From a virus: a DNA stretch of 64,000 bases. The stretch spans positions 50,932 to 114,931 of IMG/VR virus record IMGVR_UViG_3300036766_000837; one strand, 5' to 3'. Position numbers and translations under genes: made by a program. Below the pieces are notes generated by a model. That model worked only from the letters and a program-made list of their open reading frames with translations, was not told the DNA's origin and did no database searches. The stretch's first letter is position 1. Each line of letters starts with the position of its first letter. Positions 20,601 to 26,892 of the stretch are shown here, in pieces.

Positions 20601-22845
20601 TTGCCGCATCAACATCATGAGACAATACCTCGGTTCTACTGGTTAGAGATTCAATAGAATGACTTGATGTTTCCGTCTTCTTGACAAGAGTATTGATATT
20701 AGAGAAAACTATTGTGGCTTTTCCAATCAAGGCGTCGGCAGAAGAAATTATAGTCTTCGATTTTTGAAGGGTTGCATCTACAGAGTTTGTTGCCATTCTG
20801 GTTTGCAATATCAAAGAGGCAACACTTGAAGCCGCGACCGTCTGTTTCTGAAGACCAGAATCTATTTCCGTGGATACTATTGGAGTCTTCTGTACCAATG
20901 CAGTTATATCGTCTTGTATTCTTCCCCTTATTTGTATTAGAGATTCAACCGAAGAATTAGTGGCCCCAGATTTCTTTATAGAGGAATCTATCGAACCAAT
21001 AATTGTGGTCGTCTTTTTGATTAAAACATCAAGGGTCGAGATTGCCGGGAAGGACTTCTTTATTAAGGCATCAAGGAAGTTGGCATTTATCTGAGTTTTC
21101 TCTATAGAAGAGTCAACATTATTAGATGCCGCATTTCTTGTAACGATATAGGAATCAAGAATTGAGTATGGATTTAGAACCTTCTTGATTAAGGCGACGA
21201 TAGTGGTTGTCCATATACGCTCTATGTCTAATATGGCATCAGCATTTGCAAAGAGAGTTATAGTTTTTCGAATATCAGAATCTATACTAGTAGTAATCGA
21301 TTGAGTCTTTAAAATTCCAGAGTCAACATTAGAGTTGACATAGAATGCTTTCCTCACCAAAGCATCAATAGAAAAAATTATAGTAGTTGATTTTTTCAGT
21401 AATCCGTCAACCGAAGAATCAACCGTTTGAGTCTTTTTGATTAAAACATCAAGACTATTACTTACAGTTTGGGATTTCTTTATCAAAGTATCGACATTAT
21501 TAACTGTTTGAATCGTTTTATTTCTTAAGGCGTCGATACTATCTATGACGGTCTGAGTTTTTTTGCGTAACGAATCTATACTATTAACTATCTGGCTTCT
21601 TTTTGTTGGTAGAGAATCGATTGTGGATGATATTATTGCCGATTTTTTAATCAGGGTATCAATGCTATTAGAAATAGATAAAGTTTTCTTGATGTCAGTG
21701 TCGAGAGAATGAGTTTTTGTATATGTGCCGCCGCTGGTCTTACGAGCTTGGAAGGAGAACCCATATCCACCCTGCTCCGTCCACGTGGACCCGCTGTAGT
21801 ACCAGTAGGTCCAGGGTGAGGATGCAATACCCACCTTGTAGTAGTTAGTATCGCTAAGGGTTGAAGTGCGTGCGATGTTCACCCAATAGGTGGTCTCTGC
21901 GGTAACGGCGTATGGCGAGGTGAAGGTGACTTCATACCAGGCCACCGTCTGGACATCAACCGTCGCCGAGACGGCATTTGCTCCATCCTTGGATGTGCGG
22001 ATAGAGACCTGCACGTCATCGGTAGGGGTTCCCTGCTTCTGCATGAGGATTGCAATCTTCTCTACAGAACAGGATTCCCGTGGAACGAATGAACAAGAAT
22101 CCTCCTGGTTACCGCTTGCCATTCCAAATGAGGAGAGAAGCGCGGGGGCGGCTAGTGCTCCGCTTTCCGCCACCACCGGAGAGAGGTCCCCTAGAACAGC
22201 AACGGTCCAGGCTACCGTTTCCTCAGAACCCGATAGGGCGAAAGTGCCGGGGTCTTCCGCTATCGCGGTGGCCGAGATGGTCCGCTGTGAGACAGCCCCG
22301 CCGCAGTCGCCGGAGCCAGTACCCGAGTTGCCCGATTGAACTACCGCGTAGTTCGTCGGGCTTGTGGAGTATGTGTCGGTGTGGTCATTGGATTCTGCCG
22401 CGAGATAGAGGACATCGCGGGCTTCCTTCAGCGCGGGGACGGCTGGCGGGTCCGGGTTCGCGGTGGTCGCTACAACGGCCGCCGGGATGATGAGCGGGTA
22501 CTCGCGGGTGACGCCCGAGATCCGCATGGCGATGGCCTCGCAGGTCTCGCTCTTCGTCCCGAGGATGTGAACGTCTACATCGAGTTCAACCCCGGTGCAC
22601 CAACGGTAGAACCAGGTACTCGATGGCGTATCGCCGCCGCTGTAACCGATGACGGTCAATGCCTGGTCTCCACCGACCACGTTGAAGTGCGCCGTCAGCG
22701 CGTTACCCGCACCGTCCGTCGAACAGAAGATGAGGCACAGGTCCCCGGCGGCGAAGTTCGGAAGTGTCGTCCCGGTGATGGTGTACGAGGTCGCGTTCGA
22801 GGCGAAGGCGTGCTTAGTGGATTCCTCAATCACCGGCGCAGCCAC
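17632..22845 (-). CDS. giant 14-residue-repeat fibre-like protein (mosaic)
   Basis: This 1,737-residue protein starts at GTG 22845. Residues 1-220 (ATSYTITGTTLPNFAAGDLC) and 230-372 (CSFVPRESCSVEKIAILMQK ... YEVTFTSPYAV) read as two beta-sandwich domains and are encoded by GC-rich DNA. From residue 381 to about 1670 there are about 92 tandem 14-residue units with core I-D-S/A-L-I-x-K followed by S/T-rich sequence and a hydrophobic residue at position 11; these are encoded by AT-rich DNA. The spacing (1, 4, 8 polar, 11) reads as two heptads, with almost no Pro or Gly, so a very long coiled-coil stalk is possible; a beta solenoid is the alternative. The last 60 residues carry two copies of S-x-E-x-L-E-R-R-x-x-I-D. 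It lies between connector and capsid genes, an odd place for a tail fibre, so a head fibre is possible. Confidence 0.75.
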   Translation of the reverse strand: MAAPVIEESTKHAFASNATSYTITGTTLPNFAAGDLCLIFCSTDGAGNALTAHFNVVGGDQALTVIGYSGGDTPSSTWFYRWCTGVELDVDVHILGTKSETCEAIAMRISGVTREYPLIIPAAVVATTANPDPPAVPALKEARDVLYLAAESNDHTDTYSTSPTNYAVVQSGNSGTGSGDCGGAVSQRTISATAIAEDPGTFALSGSEETVAWTVAVLGDLSPVVAESGALAAPALLSSFGMASGNQEDSCSFVPRESCSVEKIAILMQKQGTPTDDVQVSIRTSKDGANAVSATVDVQTVAWYEVTFTSPYAVTAETTYWVNIARTSTLSDTNYYKVGIASSPWTYWYYSGSTWTEQGGYGFSFQARKTSGGTYTKTHSLDTDIKKTLSISNSIDTLIKKSAIISSTIDSLPTKRSQIVNSIDSLRKKTQTVIDSIDALRNKTIQTVNNVDTLIKKSQTVSNSLDVLIKKTQTVDSSVDGLLKKSTTIIFSIDALVRKAFYVNSNVDSGILKTQSITTSIDSDIRKTITLFANADAILDIERIWTTTIVALIKKVLNPYSILDSYIVTRNAASNNVDSSIEKTQINANFLDALIKKSFPAISTLDVLIKKTTTIIGSIDSSIKKSGATNSSVESLIQIRGRIQDDITALVQKTPIVSTEIDSGLQKQTVAASSVASLILQTRMATNSVDATLQKSKTIISSADALIGKATIVFSNINTLVKKTETSSHSIESLTSRTEVLSHDVDAAIEVYGYSAYNVEAVIQITGRIFHSIEGYLVNWILLLTTIDSLVWRTSIASTAIDVLIRKVSRIESVVDALQQKQGEKTTAIDSLILFSISRYSLIDSRISMRLSVSSTIQSLIRSTFVAVSSIDSLILLTNKTQNILESLVEKSAWVYSGTESLNKKTTGIYTEIETLVQHLYQIENIIDSLIQKLYTKTIDVSASILKLSTINFEIGSLLRTTNAISHAVSSSLDKAGYVAVSLKALIEKTSRESSNADTKIVVRGEVSSGIDVGILITPTVSHDLEVLISKTERPNSTIESLILSFTIKSTEIESLIGSTFQTYESIDALIKHTYITSGSVDTSILRTAFVVNLIDTVISKASIVVESNADALIEQGFSTNHDIEALILRFATVASLIGSLIQRGEISSSEIDALTLTSSAISHSVDVVVFIGTVVTSQIDASIISTSQEETSIDTDIVIRGIWQSDIDSLVEKTNGQESYADSLILSTQTVAFVVEALIQKSRTIISSIDADILQILQQQTSLGSLIEFSSSSWTTIETLKLKVETLAVSIDSLLIATETQSHGTAVLLEKSNTIISNLDALIQHIYSVESAEESLVVKIFDVNTSIDFLRQTTSAISHFIDTVAFIENIRVHLVDTSIIETSEIFAAIDSYIVTRRLVENYVDSDISKTICVESSIDSLVLPARRLSSEITVLVQKSRTIISSIDAIQRKEIGRSSQIESLISHQYGVSQQIDSCIQKTIRIATNIDSSILRLSRVSQAVDFVIYTPKTYVTYIESLLSLQSRIETKITAGIEKIQKISTSISSLITKTITINNIVRSLILNRYSLETSVDSRVEEQGVTTTQIEALIVKSISIESSIRSSISRTSFADTDIVCGIVAQETVNTRLVVSTIAIIRISSAVEAGIIITGNLMHSGVDAYIVRRGRVSHGVYTSLKRKVHKIGPEPSGHMEMSSEALERRANIDPEGGTETSLTSETLERRRSIDGESGGGDKNISF
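17836..21705 (-). repeat. array of about 92 diverged 42-bp coding repeats
   Basis: The region encodes tandem 14-residue units, each 42 bp. Units are diverged at DNA level, but some share long identical runs: the segment around 18511-18540 matches that around 19096-19125 for more than 20 bp. That indicates recent internal duplication. Occasional one-residue insertions (for example before ADALIEQGF) break the period. Confidence 0.85.
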
Positions 22846-22846
22846 G

Positions 22847-23236
22847 TCACGCCCCCATCGTCAACGGGACGATGTAGACGACGCTGGTTCCTGCCGTTCC
22901 CTGTAGCCCACCGAGGAACGGGACCACACCCGTCGGGGACTGCTTGTTGAACCAGTTGTACGCCTCGCAGGTATGCACGAACGCGCCCACCACGTAGGCC
23001 GTGCCGGTGCGGGTGATGGTGGCGTACACCTTCTGGCCGATATCTAGGCTGGTCGGGTCCTGGGTATCGGCGAGTGGGATACCATAGGCGCGGAGTTTTC
23101 CTGACGTGCCCAGGCTCACGACCGCCTCATGGTAGGTGTCGTCGGTCAGGGCAGACGCGAGTGCGGGGGGTGCGTGAGCACCCGTGATCGCACTCGGGGT
23201 CGTGGATGACTTTACGAGCGTGAAGGTGACGAACAT
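22847..23236 (-). CDS. small structural protein in GC-rich island
   Basis: This 129-residue protein is not recognised. It is rich in Gly, Ala, Thr and Val with alternating strand pattern (VVSLGTSGKLRAYGIP, YATITRTGTAYVVGAF) and ends in GTSVVYIVPLTMGA. It lies wholly in GC-rich DNA and stops one base before the GTG of the giant repeat protein, so the two probably moved and work together. It may be a capsid or fibre accessory. Confidence 0.55.
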   Translation of the reverse strand: MFVTFTLVKSSTTPSAITGAHAPPALASALTDDTYHEAVVSLGTSGKLRAYGIPLADTQDPTSLDIGQKVYATITRTGTAYVVGAFVHTCEAYNWFNKQSPTGVVPFLGGLQGTAGTSVVYIVPLTMGA

Positions 23237-23313
23237 CCCACGCCCCCGATGCCGCCGCCTGAAGTCGAGACGATCTGATGCTCGAACCCATCGATGTGGG
23301 TGAGGGTAGGCAA
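23212..23313 (-). pseudogene. possible remnant of a structural protein N-terminus
   Basis: A 33-codon frame starts at TTG 23313 behind AGAAGGAT and reads PTLTHIDGFEHQIVSTSGGGI before ending at 23212 inside the next gene. The opening through the Gly run resembles the N-terminus of longer phage virion proteins, here cut short. It sits exactly on the AT-rich to GC-rich boundary, so it could be debris of the recombination that placed the island. It may also be a genuine short peptide. Confidence 0.4.
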
Positions 23314-23416
23314 ACTATCCTTCTATATTAAAGATGCCTTTCATCATTGTATTGAGTCTCCGTTTCCCATTGTATTGGGTATGTTTATTATGGCAGTTAT
23401 TTATCTTTGCCGCAAA

Positions 23417-23845
23417 TTACTCTATGCTGATATCCTCATTGGGGAATAACTGAATACCATAGAATATTGGATGCTCCTCCTTAAATTTCCCCGTTGCGAT
23501 TATGGAGCCATCTGGGAATATCCAGTTAAGTGATTGGATATTCTTCCCGCCCACCGTCTGTTGCCAACCAACCAGATAGATTGTCCAATTCATATCTCCA
23601 GTTGAGGCATTGAGGGAATTCCTACGCCGAAATATCAAACGTTGTTCAGGTTCAAGAGCAAGAGCAAAAACGGTCTTCCCAGTTCCTCTATCTAAAATAT
23701 GGAATTCAATAAGTTTTTTTCTGTCGATATCCATATATTTATTTTCAGTATCATCTTCATTAAATTGACGAAAAAATTCATCTTGTCCATATACCGCAAC
23801 CCATTCTATTTCCACGATTATCCTTTCAAATTCATATTTTGCCAT
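23417..23845 (-). CDS. hypothetical protein
   Basis: This 142-residue protein is not recognised. It is strand-rich with aromatic residues (MNWTIYLVGWQQTVGGKN, SLNWIFPDGSIIATGKF) and has an acidic C-terminus. It overlaps the end of the transglutaminase-like gene upstream by about 28 bases, so both belong to one transcript. No membrane segment or signal peptide. Confidence 0.6.
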   Translation of the reverse strand: MAKYEFERIIVEIEWVAVYGQDEFFRQFNEDDTENKYMDIDRKKLIEFHILDRGTGKTVFALALEPEQRLIFRRRNSLNASTGDMNWTIYLVGWQQTVGGKNIQSLNWIFPDGSIIATGKFKEEHPIFYGIQLFPNEDISIE

Positions 23846-24276
23846 TCCTCAAAAGCTGGTTTCCACCGCTCCATCCAAGCGGCGGAAGATTCAAATTGCG
23901 CAAAATCACAATCCTTAAAATATATTACAACATGATCCCCCAATTGGCAAGCCATGGGAAAATCCTTCAATTCAAATACGGCAGCGGGAAGAATCCCTGT
24001 TTGGTCTAGTGTCATATCCAGCAATAATTCATTTTCCACAATGGCAACTAGATGACCGTTCCAATTTCCCTGCGGCACAATATTTGATGGATTTCGGCCA
24101 ATAATGATAAACGGTGAAGGAATCACCACATGAACCGGAAGGGGATATGCTTCGTATCCCTGTAGTTTTAGACACTCGACGGCAAATCTGGTGGAGGAAA
24201 CACATGAGGAGGCAGGGAGATGCTTCAACAATATTTCTCTTCCCTCATTCAATAATAACTCAAAATACCTATTCAT
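23818..24276 (-). CDS. transglutaminase / cysteine-peptidase-like protein
   Basis: This protein of about 152 residues (ATG at 24276; a TTG at 24288 is also possible) carries the order of a papain-like transglutaminase core. A helix opens with Cys in ASSCVSSTRFAVECLKLQG, a strand carries His in WNGHLVAIVENELLLDMTLDQ, and an Asp lies in the same segment. The Cys-His-Asp order and GHLVA-then-LLD spacing are what I rely on; no search was possible. Such a protein could crosslink or cleave virion or host proteins. It sits between a homing endonuclease and a hypothetical gene in the head module. Confidence 0.6.
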   Translation of the reverse strand: MNRYFELLLNEGREILLKHLPASSCVSSTRFAVECLKLQGYEAYPLPVHVVIPSPFIIIGRNPSNIVPQGNWNGHLVAIVENELLLDMTLDQTGILPAAVFELKDFPMACQLGDHVVIYFKDCDFAQFESSAAWMERWKPAFEEWQNMNLKG

Positions 24277-24763
24277 ATATCTCTTCAATCCTTGAAATAA
24301 CCTCTGATAGCTCCATAGTAGACTTTCTTACAGGATTTAGAGTATATGCAGCAGTAGCAACTTCTTCAAGCAATTCTTTGCTCCAGACCTTCTCTCCCAA
24401 TGCTGATGCCACTCCTTTTCTAGATGGAAATTTTTCTAAAGTTAGAACAAATTTCCTGCCTATATCATCTTTTATAGAAAGATAAGGAATCAAAATATTT
24501 GACACATTTAGCAAATTCTTCTTTTTTCCTAAACTCCATCTTGTAAGTCCTGTTTTATCTGGATATAATTTTCCGCCGAATTTATTGACACAGCGTTTAA
24601 GGGCGTTATTATTTTTTTCTGTATCGAGTAATGTTATAGTAATTCGGGGATTCACCATGACAGAATCCACGCCAGTCTTTTTATTCCTTCTAAATAATAC
24701 CTGAATAGAAAAACTTCCTTCGCCATCAAATAATCCGGCTATATACGAAACTTCAGGGTCCAT
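24269..24763 (-). CDS. LAGLIDADG homing endonuclease
   Basis: This 164-residue protein starts with YIAGLFDGEGSFSIQV, a clear LAGLIDADG motif including the catalytic acidic residue. It is followed by the expected beta-strands (RITITLLDTEKNN, FGGKLYPDKTGLTRWSL). One motif means it acts as a homodimer. AGGAGGTG lies just before the ATG. It is free-standing, not inside an intron as far as I can see, and overlaps the start of the next gene slightly. It is a selfish element within the head operon. Confidence 0.9.
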   Translation of the reverse strand: MDPEVSYIAGLFDGEGSFSIQVLFRRNKKTGVDSVMVNPRITITLLDTEKNNNALKRCVNKFGGKLYPDKTGLTRWSLGKKKNLLNVSNILIPYLSIKDDIGRKFVLTLEKFPSRKGVASALGEKVWSKELLEEVATAAYTLNPVRKSTMELSEVISRIEEIYE

Positions 24764-24832
24764 ATGAACACCTCCTAGATTGTATTCTAGGAGATATTCG
24801 CCAATAAGTCAAGTTTCATTGGTACAAGCAAA

Positions 24833-25387
24833 TTAGGTCTGATCATATTGCCAAGTTAATGTCTCAGCCGTTGTTACACCGGGACCAGCACTTGAAGAAA
24901 CCTCAACCTGATACACAACAAAGTCACCGAAATCGCCCGTGGCTGATCCAATAGAACCAGTCACCGTAAGCATGGTGCCAGAAGAAGCAAAGTTAAAGGC
25001 ACCTGAAGCAGCACTCTGAGAGAAACTCCATCCCGCGCCATAACCCGCAGATGTGAGCGCAGTTCCGGTTGTGCCAGGAGTTCCTGTCGCCATTGCATAT
25101 GCCGATGCCGTCGCAACCTTCAAACTAACACCTGTACCCATCGAGTTGGTTCCGTCTGAATACCACTTGATGTTGTTGATTGCCGTAGCGGGAGCAGCAG
25201 TAGCGGAAAGCCTCGTGCAAACCCAATACGAGTAGTTAAGGTCCGCTGTTGGAACCGGAATCGGATTAGCATTGCCAGGAGCCGGGTCATCTGCCGTGGC
25301 AGCACGGTTGGTTGCAGATGTAATATCCGTCTTAACCGGGGCGCCCGATGTGCTGGTCCATCTAAAAATCTTTACAGTAGCAGCCAA
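24833..25387 (-). CDS. capsid-associated (decoration-like) protein
   Basis: This 184-residue protein is very rich in Ala, Gly, Ser and Thr with regular strands (NYSYWVCTRL, DFVVYQVEVSSSAGPG, TLTWQYDQT). The start is TTG at 25387 with GGAGG nine bases upstream. It is encoded shortly after the major capsid gene, so it may decorate the capsid. The role is inferred from position and composition. Confidence 0.55.
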   Translation of the reverse strand: MAATVKIFRWTSTSGAPVKTDITSATNRAATADDPAPGNANPIPVPTADLNYSYWVCTRLSATAAPATAINNIKWYSDGTNSMGTGVSLKVATASAYAMATGTPGTTGTALTSAGYGAGWSFSQSAASGAFNFASSGTMLTVTGSIGSATGDFGDFVVYQVEVSSSAGPGVTTAETLTWQYDQT

Positions 25388-25409
25388 AAATTAACACCTC
25401 CATTTTTTA

Positions 25410-25727
25410 TTATTTTTTATAATATTCGGCCATTTCCTCAGGAGAAGCCTTTTTGAATTGCATGGTATAAAGTAACATTTCCGCTTCCCCTTCAGATACA
25501 AACTGGAATGGGTGTTCTCTCAAGAAAGTAACCCCTTCCGCCGTTTCATAACTATAATTATCTGATACCATTCTGAGTAATATTTTCCCAACAGTCAAGT
25601 TTGCAACTATCTCTTTTTTTGTCATTTTTTGTTTTTTGGGTGGTTCTTCAGGTTTTTCACCCATATCCCCCAAAACCTCTGTTGCCGGTCTTCCTCTCCT
25701 AGGAACATCTTTTGATGTAACGACCAT
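25410..25727 (-). CDS. small head-module protein
   Basis: This 105-residue protein has a basic, Pro-rich N-terminus (VPRRGRPATEVLGD ... PPKKQKMTKKE) and a helical C-terminal half (SEGEAEMLLYTMQFKKASPEEM). AAAGGAGAT precedes the ATG. It has its own promoter-like sequence upstream and follows the capsid terminator. Not recognised; a head completion or regulatory role is possible. Confidence 0.55.
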   Translation of the reverse strand: MVVTSKDVPRRGRPATEVLGDMGEKPEEPPKKQKMTKKEIVANLTVGKILLRMVSDNYSYETAEGVTFLREHPFQFVSEGEAEMLLYTMQFKKASPEEMAEYYKK

Positions 25728-25748
25728 ATATATCTCCTTTCAAGATAA

Positions 25749-25777
25749 ATTATAGTACAAGAACTTTTAATAAACCA
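25749..25777 (-). promoter_or_regulatory. possible promoter between capsid and small head gene
   Basis: On the minus strand a consensus TATAAT occurs at 25749-25754, with only a weak -35 about 17 bases upstream. It lies between a terminator hairpin and the gene at 25727, so a new transcript here is reasonable. Confidence 0.4.
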
Positions 25778-25817
25778 CTTTTTCACGCAATCTTAGATAT
25801 GCTATGGCTCTCTCCAA

Positions 25818-25844
25818 AGAAAGGCCCCTACACGGGGCCTTTCT
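25818..25844 (-). terminator. terminator hairpin after major capsid gene
   Basis: A perfect 11-bp stem (AGAAAGGCCCC and its complement) with a five-base loop lies 30 bases past the capsid stop. The minus-strand flank has only TTT, while the plus-strand flank is AT-rich. It may attenuate rather than end transcription. Confidence 0.75.
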
Positions 25845-25873
25845 CATATATTTTTATTCACCTATAGTTTACA

Positions 25874-26869
25874 TTATTGAATACGTATATCTTTTACGAA
25901 AACCCACGCGTCCAAATTCTCCACCGCATTGCAAACCCTCACAAATACAGTATATTCAATAGCATCCTTCTTCGGTTTAAACTCACGATAAACCTTAACC
26001 TCTCTCTGAACACCAACAATCCTGTTCTGAGGGAACGTTAAGTCCATGAACGTATGGTTACCCGTTTGCCCTGAATACGTACCGGCAAGAGTTTCATCAT
26101 ACAGAGGAACTTCAATAACCGGAATCCCGAATGGACGGAGATTTGTAACTCCACCACCCTGAGAGTTCGTCGGGCTACCAAAGATAACTGAGTCTCCAAG
26201 CGGGGTTGAACGGTCAGTAAGAGCGTTCAGCCAGTCCTGAAGAGGACTAGTCCCCGTATAGAAACGAAGTTGCGACCTCTGTTGCATATATTTCTTCGGC
26301 ATAGCCTTGATAGCAGTATTGAATGTAGCTTTGTCAAGACGATGCGATACATCGGTAAGGGCCGGGGCAGAAACGACATGCGCCCCGTTAAGAGCCCTCT
26401 TATACCATCCATCAAGAGCCTTGAGCAGTGGATCGCCAGTGTTGGTAACGTCGCCGCTGATATATAGGTCTTCAAGGTCGTTGGCAAACTGACCCGACAT
26501 CAAACGAGCGATATGATCTTCAAGGGCTGCACCCTCAAGGTTGTCCTCAAGAGACTCTGTGGTGAGGCTCCAGTCCAAACGAAGCTTCACTGTCTGAAGA
26601 GTAATCTTGGAGAACGACGGATCGGCATCAACATGGTCGTCAACATTCTCCGTCGCCTTACGAACTTTCCTCGTACCAATGGCAATCTTGTCAATCTCAC
26701 GTGTAGGAGCGTTCATTCTAATAAAACGAACTTCCTTAACGAGGACGGACTGATCTACCATATAGTCAATAAAGCGGTCGGCCTGCTCAGGATTAAGAGT
26801 TCCACCACCACCCGAACCGATTAGAGTTGTATCTACAACTTTCTGTAGAAGTTCATTATTGTCGCCCAA
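25874..26869 (-). CDS. major capsid protein (HK97 fold)
   Basis: This protein of about 331 residues forms the capsid shell. It follows portal and protease genes. It has the look of an HK97-type capsid protein: a helical/Gly-rich N-terminus (LIGSGGGGTLNPEQADRF), E-loop-like region (TRKVRKATENVDD) and a long P-domain stretch (TVKLRLDWSLTTESLEDNL). The end is strand-rich (AIEYTVFVRVCNAVENLDAW). No ATG lies near the N-terminus. AGGAGGTG at about 26887-26894 is 16 bases before TTG 26869, which I chose; GTG 26905 lies ahead of the site and ATT 26881 is close behind it. The start is therefore uncertain. Confidence 0.88.
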   Translation of the reverse strand: MGDNNELLQKVVDTTLIGSGGGGTLNPEQADRFIDYMVDQSVLVKEVRFIRMNAPTREIDKIAIGTRKVRKATENVDDHVDADPSFSKITLQTVKLRLDWSLTTESLEDNLEGAALEDHIARLMSGQFANDLEDLYISGDVTNTGDPLLKALDGWYKRALNGAHVVSAPALTDVSHRLDKATFNTAIKAMPKKYMQQRSQLRFYTGTSPLQDWLNALTDRSTPLGDSVIFGSPTNSQGGGVTNLRPFGIPVIEVPLYDETLAGTYSGQTGNHTFMDLTFPQNRIVGVQREVKVYREFKPKKDAIEYTVFVRVCNAVENLDAWVFVKDIRIQ

Positions 26870-26892
26870 TTTAGTTTTAATTTCACCTCCTA

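Noticed and set aside
17836-21705. CRISPR array or DNA-level satellite repeat
   Set aside because: The 42-bp units are diverged and keep the reading frame across nearly 4 kb, so the periodicity is that of a protein. No CRISPR spacing or cas gene exists in the window.
21890-22950. Long plus-strand open frames opposite the GC-rich part of the giant fibre gene
   Set aside because: They lie opposite a well-supported frame, have Arg/Pro-rich composition typical of antisense GC-rich shadows, and lack ribosome sites.
23818-24763. Group I intron around the LAGLIDADG gene
   Set aside because: The flanking frames are separate complete genes and no split gene rejoins across it, so the endonuclease appears free-standing.
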